A stretch of 9,310 bases of DNA from Eggerthellaceae bacterium (GTDB lineage Bacteria > Actinomycetota > Coriobacteriia > Coriobacteriales > Eggerthellaceae): the NCBI GenBank assembly GCA_900754495.1, contig CAAEDC010000057.1, positions 1 through 9,310 on the forward strand, in the 5' to 3' direction. Under the pieces are notes generated by a model. The model did no database searches and was not told where the DNA came from. It saw only the letters and a program-made list of their open reading frames with translations. The position numbers were made by a program, and so were the translations under genes. Positions within the stretch are counted from its first letter, which is position 1. Each line of letters starts with the position of its first letter. This document shows positions 1 to 6,757 of the stretch, piece after piece.

Positions 1-912
1 ATCGGCGGGGCGCCCCTCCATCTGGGCGACGATCATCGCGGCAAGCTGTTCCATGCCGCGGACGCTGGGATGCACACCATCAACGGCGTCGTAGTCGACG
101 CCGAACGCTCGAATATCGGCAATGCGCGCGCCCGCGGACGCCGCTTCCTCGCGGATGACATGGTTGTAGTCGTCCAGGTCGATGCCGCGAAGGCGGTACT
201 TCCAGCAGGTCTCCGACGCAGCCGGAACGGAAGCATCTTGCGATCCGGATGATTCGGAAAGCCCTTGCGCCGCGGGGTTGATGGGTTTGGCGGGGTTGAC
301 CGGTTCCGCGGCGCCGACGTTCGCCGACGGGGACGCGCTTCCCGGCGCAAGCGTCGCGCACCAGATGTCGGCTGCGGGCGCCAACCCCCTGATCCGGGCG
401 AGCATGCTCGCATAGGCGCGTTGGAAGCGCGCGAGCGCATCGACGTCCGCGGTCGCCGTCACTTCGCGCGGCCCGGCCAGATCCTCGGGCCGCGCGGAAG
501 CGGCCGCGCTGCGCCCCATCGTCTGGTTGCGGGCACCGCCCCAGCCATAGTCGTTGATCCCCATGAGCACGATCACCGCGTCAGGCAGCTCGCCGTCGGC
601 GCCCGCAAGCGCACGCACGCGCTCGTCGCTGTCGCCCGCCGGAAACCCGAACCCCTCCGCCGCCTCGACCGTCGCCCCGGAAAAGGACGAGTTGCCCACC
701 AGATGCCCGCCGAAATGCCCGATCACACGCCCCCACCACGTGTCTTCGGGAAGCTCGACCCCGTCGATGCGCACCTCCCCCTGGTAATGTATGCGCCACC
801 CCTCGGGCACCCACCCCGCAAGCGTGCTGATAGAGTCCCCCATGATCGAGAACCCCGCGCCTTCGTAGGGGTGATGGCGCTGTGGGCTATGAGATTCGTC
901 GACTTCGGGCAT
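1..912 (-). CDS. SGNH/GDSL-type hydrolase, C-terminus cut off by the window edge
   Basis: An uninterrupted frame of 304 codons runs from an ATG at 912 to base 1 with no stop, so the protein is partial. An AGGAAG ribosome site lies 7 bases before the ATG. The SGNH blocks appear in order: block I GDSIS with nucleophile Ser27, a glycine/asparagine-rich stretch near residues 68-79 (GNSSFSG) as block II, GIND at 118-121 as block III, and DGVHP at 278-282, which supplies Asp278 and His281. The catalytic set is therefore complete. The family hydrolyses esters or acyl groups on lipids, sugars or peptides; the substrate cannot be read from sequence. There is no signal peptide or membrane segment, so it is probably cytoplasmic. 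Residues about 191-235 form a Pro/Ala/Ser-rich insert between the block III region and the last helices, unusual in the fold and probably a flexible loop. It follows the recombinase gene after 336 bp and is likely transcribed on its own. Confidence 0.9.
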   Translation of the reverse strand, partial: MPEVDESHSPQRHHPYEGAGFSIMGDSISTLAGWVPEGWRIHYQGEVRIDGVELPEDTWWGRVIGHFGGHLVGNSSFSGATVEAAEGFGFPAGDSDERVRALAGADGELPDAVIVLMGINDYGWGGARNQTMGRSAAASARPEDLAGPREVTATADVDALARFQRAYASMLARIRGLAPAADIWCATLAPGSASPSANVGAAEPVNPAKPINPAAQGLSESSGSQDASVPAASETCWKYRLRGIDLDDYNHVIREEAASAGARIADIRAFGVDYDAVDGVHPSVRGMEQLAAMIVAQMEGRPAD

Positions 913-953
913 GATCAATCTTCCTGTCGCGCTATCGAGAACCCAAAAGGGCC

Positions 954-974
954 GCCATCGAATCTAACGATGGC
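954..974. promoter_or_regulatory. Inverted repeat upstream of the SGNH hydrolase gene, possible operator
   Basis: GCCATCG and CGATGGC form a perfect 7-bp inverted repeat separated by 7 bases. It ends 42 bases before the SGNH start codon, within the expected promoter or 5' leader. The symmetry and half-site spacing fit a dimeric regulator site. A weak RNA hairpin in the leader is an equally plausible reading. No regulator is assigned. Confidence 0.35.
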
Positions 975-1071
975 ATCTTGTCATTAGACGGTGCGTTTCT
1001 GCTCTAAATACATTTTAACGAGCTTTTTTATTATTAGACGACGCCGGCACTGTCTACCGGAGCTATGACGA

Positions 1072-1240
1072 CAAGACGGAAACGCCGCGGTGATCTTTTA
1101 CTACTTTGCCACCTGCGCAAACACCAAGCGCTAGATAGGCATGCCCTGTTTTTCTTAATGGCAACAAGAACTTTGCATTGGCGCTGCTTTTCGACACGCT
1201 CCCCGTGCAAGAAATCGGTTAACCGACGTTTACCGTCTTG
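1072..1240. repeat. Imperfect inverted repeat next to the serine recombinase gene
   Basis: The arm at 1072-1091 starts CAAGACGG-AAACG. The arm at 1240-1221, read on the minus strand, starts CAAGACGGTAAACG. Over about 21 aligned columns some 17 agree, including a perfect 8-bp outer match, and the arms enclose about 129 bp. The location between a Hin/Pin-like recombinase and the next gene's promoter region makes an invertible segment conceivable. An 8-bp match alone is expected by chance in a region this size, so support is weak. Confidence 0.25.
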
Positions 1241-1248
1241 AAATCTTT

Positions 1249-1923
1249 CTAAACCGGGCTGAACGCCTGCGGTACCGTGCGCGTATCCGCCTCGTCCTGC
1301 CGCAGCCAGCGGCAGAGCGTCGAGGGGCTCACACCCAACTGGCAAGCCGCACTGCTACGCGAGATCGCTCCTTGGAGGACCGCCTCTCGCATCCTGCCGT
1401 ACTTCTCGGGCCGTTCGAGAGGAGGCCTGCCGAAACGCACCCCTCGCGCCTTGGCCGCGGCGATCCCCTCGGCCTGGCGCTGGTGGGTGTTGTCGCGCTC
1501 GATCTGGGCGACGTAGCTCAGAAGCTGCAGCACCACGTCCGCCAGGAACACGCCCGTGATGCCGTTCTGCGTCGTGCGCGTGTCCAGAAGCGGCATGTCG
1601 AGCACCGCCACATGCGCGCCCTTGCGCTTGGTGATCGCGCGCCATTGCTCCAGGATCTCGTTGTAGTCGCGCCCCAGCCTGTCGATGCTCTTGACCACCA
1701 GCACATCCCCCGGCCGCAGCCGCGCCATCAGCCGCCGGTACGCCGGCCGGTCGAAATCCTTGCCGCTCGCCTTGTCGGCGAACACGCGCCGCCCTTCCAC
1801 CGGAAACGCCGCCAACGCCTGAAGCTGCCGATCCAGGTTCTGATCCCGCGTCGACACGCGGGCGTAACCGTAGACCTTGCCCTTCGTCGCTTCACACACG
1901 TCATCGCAGATGGTCGAGCCCAT
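1249..1923 (-). CDS. Small serine recombinase (resolvase/invertase family)
   Basis: This 224-residue site-specific DNA recombinase is the type that cuts both strands through a 5'-phosphoserine link. The N-terminal catalytic domain shows YARVSTRDQ (residues 20-28) with nucleophile Ser24 and Arg22. KSIDRLGRD (78-86) supplies the conserved Asp81, Arg82 and Arg85. A long helix follows (about 140-161, IERDN...AAKARG), then GRPP and a C-terminal helix-turn-helix at about 186-208. This is the full Hin/Pin/resolvase architecture, slightly longer than the usual 180-200 residues. It lacks the large C-terminal domain of phage integrases and the N-terminal MerR-like helix of IS607 transposases. I chose the ATG at 1923 because it has a strong GAGGTGGG site. 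An in-frame GTG at 2076 lies inside the Fic gene and would force translation through a terminator hairpin. The gene lies 140 bp downstream of fic. Its target site is unknown. Confidence 0.9.
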   Translation of the reverse strand: MGSTICDDVCEATKGKVYGYARVSTRDQNLDRQLQALAAFPVEGRRVFADKASGKDFDRPAYRRLMARLRPGDVLVVKSIDRLGRDYNEILEQWRAITKRKGAHVAVLDMPLLDTRTTQNGITGVFLADVVLQLLSYVAQIERDNTHQRQAEGIAAAKARGVRFGRPPLERPEKYGRMREAVLQGAISRSSAACQLGVSPSTLCRWLRQDEADTRTVPQAFSPV

Positions 1924-1926
1924 TTG

Positions 1927-1934
1927 CCCACCTC
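1927..1934 (-). promoter_or_regulatory. Ribosome binding site fixing the recombinase start
   Basis: GAGGTGGG on the minus strand lies 3 bases before the ATG at 1923, counted from the last G (6 bases from GAGGT). It is the best Shine-Dalgarno match in the region and argues against the upstream in-frame GTG. Confidence 0.7.
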
Positions 1935-1995
1935 GCTTTCCGCAGACGGCAAAAGGACGGCCGCCCGCAATCGCCATTCCAACAAGACGATTGTG

Positions 1996-2051
1996 GGCGG
2001 CACGCGGCAAAGGGAAAGGCGGCGCCCCCTCTATTCGGGGGAACGCCGCCT
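1996..2051. repeat. Direct repeat copy 1, downstream of fic
   Basis: This 56-base stretch matches 3243-3297 in the same orientation with two mismatches and one single-base gap. The first 29 bases are identical and extend well past the terminator stem, so the likeness comes from copying rather than convergence on a hairpin shape. The two copies bracket fic and its promoter. Confidence 0.85.
2017..2051 (-). terminator. Rho-independent-type terminator of fic
   Basis: Twelve bases after the Fic stop codon, AGGCGGCG pairs with CGCCGCCT and five C pair with five G around a 7-base loop. A 2-base bulge interrupts the stem. On the minus strand the stem is followed by TTTCCCTTT, a weak U-rich tail of the kind common in GC-rich genomes. 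It separates fic from the recombinase gene. Confidence 0.65.
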
Positions 2052-2063
2052 CGCCAAGTTGCA

Positions 2064-3113
2064 TCACCGTTTCCACACGTATCCCGTGCTTCTTCCCGCA
2101 CCTGTTTTCTCGATCTTGCCCAAGACCAGCAGATCATGCAAAACGCGCTCGACAGTCGTGGTGCTTATATCCGGGCATGCAGAGAGAATATCCGCCTTCG
2201 TCACCTTTCCGACCGCATCCCGGATCATCGCCTCGATGCGCTGCGCCTTGGTCAGATGCAGCGTCGACACCGTCTCGATCCTAGACTCGAAATCCCGATA
2301 TGCTGCTAGGACGATGCCGAGCATGTACCGGACGAAAGGACCGGGGTCGTTCGCCCCCTCATTCCATCCCATCGAGCTCGCCGCCAAAGCGTCGTAGTAC
2401 GCACTCTTGGTGCGCTCGATCTCCTTCTCAATGGAGATGTAACGACCCACCAGATAACCCGCCTTGTACAGCAGCAGCAAAGTGAGAAGCCTGCTGAGCC
2501 TTCCGTTCCCATCGTTGAAAGGATGCACACAGGTGAAATCGAACACAAACATCATCGAAATCAGCAAAGGGTCGCATATCCCGCTCGCAAGACCGCGATC
2601 CAGCGCCTCGCACAGCTCGTCCATAGCCGTAGCCGTCGAAACCGCCGGCATCGTCCGGAAGCGCACGTATTCGGTTCCGTCGGAGCGGACACCCCGTATC
2701 TCGTTGTCGCCGATCTTATAATGCCCGCCCATCGAAGACGCTGCATGGCGATACATGTCGCGATGCAATTGAAGGATAACCCCGGGCTTGACGTCGATAA
2801 ACTCGTAGCTGCGATGGACGGTGTTCAAGACATCGCGATACCCCGCGATCTCCTCCTCGTCGCGCGACTTCAAATCGGCGCTATCGAGCATGATGTCGCG
2901 AAGGCGCTTGTCGCTCGTTCGGATGCCCTCTATGCGGTTCGAAGCCCCGGTCGATTGGATCATCGCGACTTTCGTCAAGGCGTCCAAAACATCCGCGCGA
3001 ACAGAAAGGTGCAGCGCCTGACGGCCCCGGCACTCATGGAGGGCCGCCACCAAATTCATGGTCTCGACAGTGAGAAGTCCTTTCGGCATGACGGTGTAAT
3101 CAAAGTGCCTCAT
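2064..3113 (-). CDS. Fic-family protein (AMP transferase) with C-terminal winged helix
   Basis: This 349-residue protein carries the complete Fic motif HPFNDGNGRLSR at residues 197-208, with catalytic His197. Fic enzymes of this type transfer AMP from ATP to hydroxyl side chains of target proteins. SNRIEG at 58-63 fits the inhibitory pattern [S/T]xxxE[G/N]. Because it lies N-terminal in the same chain, this is a self-inhibited class II Fic, with Glu62 the expected blocker of the ATP site. Residues about 285-349 look like a winged helix-turn-helix ending in a short wing (GRSTGYVWK), as in standalone Fic regulators. No antitoxin gene is adjacent. The ATG at 3113 has an AGGA site 8 bases upstream. 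Base composition differs from the arg genes: 27 of 60 G/C at 2521-2580 against 42 of 60 at 3541-3600, which suggests transfer. Its target protein is unknown. The winged helix is likely to bind the repeat array in its own promoter, but that is an inference. Confidence 0.92.
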   Translation of the reverse strand: MRHFDYTVMPKGLLTVETMNLVAALHECRGRQALHLSVRADVLDALTKVAMIQSTGASNRIEGIRTSDKRLRDIMLDSADLKSRDEEEIAGYRDVLNTVHRSYEFIDVKPGVILQLHRDMYRHAASSMGGHYKIGDNEIRGVRSDGTEYVRFRTMPAVSTATAMDELCEALDRGLASGICDPLLISMMFVFDFTCVHPFNDGNGRLSRLLTLLLLYKAGYLVGRYISIEKEIERTKSAYYDALAASSMGWNEGANDPGPFVRYMLGIVLAAYRDFESRIETVSTLHLTKAQRIEAMIRDAVGKVTKADILSACPDISTTTVERVLHDLLVLGKIEKTGAGRSTGYVWKR

Positions 3114-3194
3114 AGCGTTTCCTGCCTCATAGATATTGTTTTCTGCATCATATTATAGTCTAATGATGCAGAAATTGGCTTAATGAGGCAGAAA
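3106..3194 (-). promoter_or_regulatory. fic promoter inside a five-copy operator array
   Basis: The 8-mer TGCMTCAT occurs on the plus strand at 3106-3113 (over the Fic start codon), 3123-3130 and 3144-3151, and inverted at 3163-3170 and 3183-3190. The inner pair extends to a perfect inverted repeat, TTTCTGCATCAT (3140-3151) and ATGATGCAGAAA (3163-3174), with an 11-base spacer. A consensus -10 box, TATAAT on the minus strand, occupies 3157-3152 inside that spacer; no good -35 box is seen. The outer copies repeat at 20-21 bp, about two helical turns, placing sites on one face of the DNA. Bound protein would cover the -10 box and the ribosome site. The Fic winged helix is the obvious candidate ligand. 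Confidence 0.7.
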
Positions 3195-3242
3195 CGGCTG
3201 CGGGATCCTTCCTGCAACGCCAGCTCTCAGTTAGAGCGTCCC

Positions 3243-3297
3243 GGCGGCACGCGGCAAAGGGAAAGGCGGCGTCCCCACTATTCGGGGAACGCCGCCT
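3243..3297. repeat. Direct repeat copy 2, downstream of argH
   Basis: The partner of 1996-2051 in the same orientation (53 of 56 aligned columns agree). It lies between argH and the fic promoter. The distance between copies is 1,247 bp and covers exactly fic, its operator array and one repeat copy. Confidence 0.85.
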
Positions 3298-3298
3298 T
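3263..3298 (-). terminator. Terminator of the arg operon after argH
   Basis: A 14-bp GC-rich stem (AAGGCGGCGT-CCCC against GGGGAACGCCGCCTT, with one bulged base) closes a 7-base loop 29 bases after the argH stop. The minus-strand tail is TTTCCCTTT. The better U-rich side faces leftward, matching the arg operon direction. Confidence 0.7.
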
Positions 3299-3327
3299 GT
3301 CGGAAAACGTCGCGGGTCGTCGCGTCG

Positions 3328-4716
3328 CTACAGCTCGGCCTCGTCGGCCTCGAGCTGGGCGAGCGCCTTGGCCATCTGCTCCTTGACGGCGGCGTTGCCG
3401 GTGCCGCCCTCGGTCGTGCGGGCGGCGGCGATGCTCGCGAGGTCGAGCGCGCCGGTGATGTCGGCCTCGAACAGGCCGCTCGCGGCCTTGAAGTCCTCGA
3501 GCGTCAGATCGTCCAGGTCGCACCCGCGCTGATCGCACAAGAGCACCAGATGCCCCACCACCTCGTGCGCCCGGCGGAACGGCATGCCCTTCTTGGCCAG
3601 GTAGTCTGCCACGTCGGTGGCGGCCAGATAGCCCTTCTTGGCCTGCGCCATCATCGCGTCGGCGTTGACCTGCATCGTGCCGATCATGCCGGCCATGCAC
3701 GCGTAGCAGTCCTCCAGCGTCTTGGCGGCGTCGATGGCGCCCTCCTTGTCCTCCTGGAGGTCCTTGTTGTACGCCAACGGCAGGCCCTTCATCGTCACGA
3801 GCAGCGCCACCAGATCGCCCACCACGCGGCCGGTCTTGCCGCGCACGAGCTCGGCGAAATCGGGGTTCTTCTTCTGCGGCATGATCGACGAGCCGGTGCT
3901 GAAGCTATCGGACAACGTCACGAACGCGAACTCGCTCGTCGACCACAGGATGATCTCCTCTGCCAGACGCGACAGGTGCATGCAGCTCACCGAGCACGCG
4001 TACATGAGATCGAGCAGGAAGTCGCGATCCGACACCGCGTCGAGCGAGTTGGGGATCACGCGCGAGAATCCCAGCTCGCGCGCCGTCATCTGGCGGTCGA
4101 GCGGATAGGTCGTGCCCGCAAGCGCCGCGCTGCCGAGCGGGCTCGCGTCCGCCGCACGGCGCGCCGCGGCCAGGCGCTCGTAGTCGCGCGTGAGCATCCA
4201 CACGTACGCCAGCATGTGATGGCTGAACAGCACCGGCTGGGCATGCTGCAGGTGCGTGTAGCCCGGCAGGATCACGTCGAAGTGCTCCTGGGCCTGGTGG
4301 ACGAGCGCGCGGCGCAGCTCCAGGTTGGCCTGCATCAGCTGGGTGCAGCGCTCCTTGGCGTACAGGCGCGTGTCGGTCGCCACCTGGTCGTTGCGGCTGC
4401 GGCCCGTGTGCAGGCGCGCGCCCGCGTCGCCGATCTCGGCGGTGAGCACGCTCTCGATGGACATGTGGATGTCCTCGTTGTTGATGTCGAAGACGAACTC
4501 GCCCGCCTCGATGCGCTCCTTGATGCGGTCGAGCCCCGCCTGGATGGCGTCGCAGTCCTCCTGCGAGATGACGCCTTGGGCGGCGAGCATGTGCGCGTGC
4601 GCCTTGGATCCGGCGATATCCTGGGCATACAGCGCCTTGTCGACCGGCAACGACGCGCCGAACTGCTGGGTGAACTCGCTCACGCCCTCTGTGAAGCGCC
4701 CCGACCAAAGTGCCAT
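3328..4716 (-). CDS. argH: Argininosuccinate lyase
   Basis: Cytoplasmic enzyme of the last arginine step, splitting argininosuccinate into arginine and fumarate. At 462 residues it has the family's normal length. The fumarase/aspartase-superfamily signature GSSIMPQKKN is at 275-284, with the catalytic serine in the mobile loop. HTGRSRND at 103-110 and YTHLQHAQP at 153-161 are the other conserved active-site blocks. The homotetramer builds each site from three subunits, and all three blocks are intact here. The ATG at 4716 is preceded by AGGAGA 5 bases upstream and gives the canonical N-terminus MALWSGRF. It is the last gene of the arg block. It is separated from argG by 196 bp holding a two-hairpin element and is followed by a terminator. 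Confidence 0.98.
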   Translation of the reverse strand: MALWSGRFTEGVSEFTQQFGASLPVDKALYAQDIAGSKAHAHMLAAQGVISQEDCDAIQAGLDRIKERIEAGEFVFDINNEDIHMSIESVLTAEIGDAGARLHTGRSRNDQVATDTRLYAKERCTQLMQANLELRRALVHQAQEHFDVILPGYTHLQHAQPVLFSHHMLAYVWMLTRDYERLAAARRAADASPLGSAALAGTTYPLDRQMTARELGFSRVIPNSLDAVSDRDFLLDLMYACSVSCMHLSRLAEEIILWSTSEFAFVTLSDSFSTGSSIMPQKKNPDFAELVRGKTGRVVGDLVALLVTMKGLPLAYNKDLQEDKEGAIDAAKTLEDCYACMAGMIGTMQVNADAMMAQAKKGYLAATDVADYLAKKGMPFRRAHEVVGHLVLLCDQRGCDLDDLTLEDFKAASGLFEADITGALDLASIAAARTTEGGTGNAAVKEQMAKALAQLEADEAEL

Positions 4717-4760
4717 GGGATCTCTCCTTCTATTTCAAACGTGCAGGTAGAGCATAAGAA

Positions 4761-4908
4761 GCCGAGGGCTTCCGTGGTGCCCCGAATTCGCGGGATCGCG
4801 AAGGCGCAGCGTACTTCGATGCGTGAGCCTTCGAGATCGCGCGAAAGCGAGGTGCCACGGGAGCCCTCGGCCGTCGAGCGGTTCCGCTGTCCGCCAGGGC
4901 AGCGGAAC
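4761..4908 (-). repeat. Two-hairpin intergenic element, copy 1 (argG-argH)
   Basis: Reading leftward from the argG stop, hairpin 1 is GTTCCGCTG (4881-4889) against CAGCGGAAC (4900-4908). After 9 bases comes a very long hairpin. Its outer arms, 4761-4781 and 4851-4871, match at 18 of 21 positions. Its inner arms, 4787-4805 and 4827-4845, match at 17 of 19. Both outer arms contain GGCACC on the minus strand, which places two C-A mismatches side by side between G-C pairs. The core at 4776-4800 agrees with 8086-8110 at 21 of 25 bases. There is no U-tract, so it is not a normal terminator. It could be a structured mRNA element or a dispersed genomic repeat. Confidence 0.65.
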
Positions 4909-4912
4909 ACGA

Positions 4913-6148
<1,236 letters not shown>

Positions 6149-6159
6149 GTTGCTCAATT

Positions 6160-6167
6160 CCCTTTCC
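6160..6167 (-). promoter_or_regulatory. Ribosome binding site fixing the argG start
   Basis: GGAAAGGG on the minus strand lies 11 bases before the ATG at 6148 and only 2 bases before the alternative TTG at 6157. The spacing favours the ATG. Confidence 0.5.
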
Positions 6168-6182
6168 GATGATATCCCTCGG

Positions 6183-6243
6183 CGCCCCCGTCGCGGGAGA
6201 CGCCGTCGTTGCCAGTCGCATGACGGGGAACGCCCCCGTCGCG
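6183..6243. repeat. 13-bp direct repeat and GC hairpin in the argR-argG gap
   Basis: CGCCCCCGTCGCG occurs at 6183-6195 and again at 6231-6243. The second copy takes part in a hairpin, GACGGGG (6222-6228) against CCCCGTC (6234-6240), with a 5-base loop. No function is assigned. It may be debris of a repeat insertion beside the palindrome at 6254-6279, or an attenuating structure ahead of argG. Confidence 0.4.
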
Positions 6244-6253
6244 TTATCCAAAT

Positions 6254-6279
6254 GTGACAGGAGGACCGTCCCCCGTCAC
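6254..6279. repeat. REP-like palindrome after argR
   Basis: GTGAC and GTCAC close a near-perfect stem whose interior reads AGGAGGACC/GTCCCCC, three bases past the argR stop. The sequence resembles palindromes of the GACAG(A/G)GGA-CCGTCCCC type that I recall as dispersed REP elements spread by IS200-like transposases in many genomes. That likeness is from memory. It could also act as a weak terminator or mRNA stabiliser for argR. No transposase is in the window. Confidence 0.45.
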
Positions 6280-6281
6280 GC

Positions 6282-6728
6282 TTATCGTCGTCGCAGACGC
6301 TCGACCATGCGGGCCACCTGGTCGGCGGCCTCGAAGCTCTCGGCGGCGATCATGATGGTGTCGTCGCCCGCCACCGTCCCCAGAGCCCCGGGGAAATGCG
6401 CCGCGTCCAGAGCCGCGCACACACCTTGGGCGCCTCCGGGCAGCGTCTTGATCACCACGATCGAGCAGCCCACCTTGACGTTGCACACGAGCTCGGTCAC
6501 CAGGCGCGCCAGGCGCTCCTCCTCGGGCAGCGCGTAGCAGCCGTCGGGGGCCTTCTTGAGCCCCATCTCGACGATATCGCGCGAGACGGTCGCCTGCGTG
6601 CATTTGAACCCCGCCTCGTGGAGCTTGTCGGCAAGATCGCGCTGCGTCTTGACGCCCTCCGCGCGAACGATGCCGCGGATCGCCTCCTGGCGTTGCTGTC
6701 GTCGCGTGCTCGCTTTCGTAGCCGCCAT
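6282..6728 (-). CDS. argR: Arginine repressor
   Basis: Arginine-sensing transcription factor of the ArgR/AhrC family, acting as a hexamer that represses arginine synthesis genes. It has 148 residues, the normal length. The N-terminal winged helix spans about 10-60, with the recognition helix TQATVSRDI at 44-52. The C-terminal oligomerisation and arginine-binding domain holds GTVAGDDTI at 117-125; the paired aspartates contact arginine. I chose the ATG at 6728, which has an AAAGGGGGTG ribosome site. An upstream in-frame ATG at 6758, ten codons earlier, overlaps the argD stop codon (TAATG), has no ribosome site and would work only by translational coupling. The position within the operon suggests it controls its own block. 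I found no convincing operator in the window, so the control region is probably upstream of argC/argJ. Confidence 0.95.
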   Translation of the reverse strand: MAATKASTRRQQRQEAIRGIVRAEGVKTQRDLADKLHEAGFKCTQATVSRDIVEMGLKKAPDGCYALPEEERLARLVTELVCNVKVGCSIVVIKTLPGGAQGVCAALDAAHFPGALGTVAGDDTIMIAAESFEAADQVARMVERLRRR

Positions 6729-6733
6729 CGCGA

Positions 6734-6743
6734 CACCCCCTTT
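6734..6743 (-). promoter_or_regulatory. Ribosome binding site fixing the argR start
   Basis: AAAGGGGGTG lies 5 bases before the ATG at 6728. The competing ATG at 6758 has no such purine run. Confidence 0.6.
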
Positions 6744-6757
6744 CGTTGCGTTGGCCA

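Larger units (their letters stand above)
913..1248. other. Gene-free gap between recombinase and SGNH hydrolase, AT-rich in part
   Basis: No convincing gene lies in these 336 bases on either strand. The stretch 1001-1040 has only 11 G/C of 40 bases, in strong contrast to the GC-rich genes around it, and is where a promoter for the leftward SGNH gene would be expected. I could not identify a clear -35/-10 pair. The octamer ATTAGACG occurs twice (982-989 and 1033-1040). A perfect 12-bp palindrome, TCGGTTAACCGA, sits at 1215-1226, just past the recombinase stop codon. No strong terminator for the recombinase gene is visible. Confidence 0.6.

Noticed and set aside
33..440. 135-codon minus-strand frame near the left edge
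   Set aside because: It is an out-of-frame shadow of the SGNH hydrolase, whose own frame shows all catalytic blocks.
1034..1345. 103-codon minus-strand frame across the recombinase end and the following gap
   Set aside because: It starts inside the recombinase gene in another frame, has no ribosome site and no recognisable protein features.
1924..2076. N-terminal extension of the recombinase from a GTG at 2076
   Set aside because: It would start inside fic, run through a terminator stem and ignore the strong ribosome site before the ATG at 1923. The added residues match nothing in the family.
3110..3130. Six-codon ORF (MRQETL) whose TGA overlaps the fic ATG
   Set aside because: It has no ribosome site of its own, and its sequence is explained by two operator copies and the fic ribosome site. 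Kept only as a remote chance of coupling.
3223..3237. Short hairpin GCTCT-cagtt-AGAGC between the fic promoter and the repeat
   Set aside because: Five-base arms are expected by chance, and the terminator nearby explains transcription ending.
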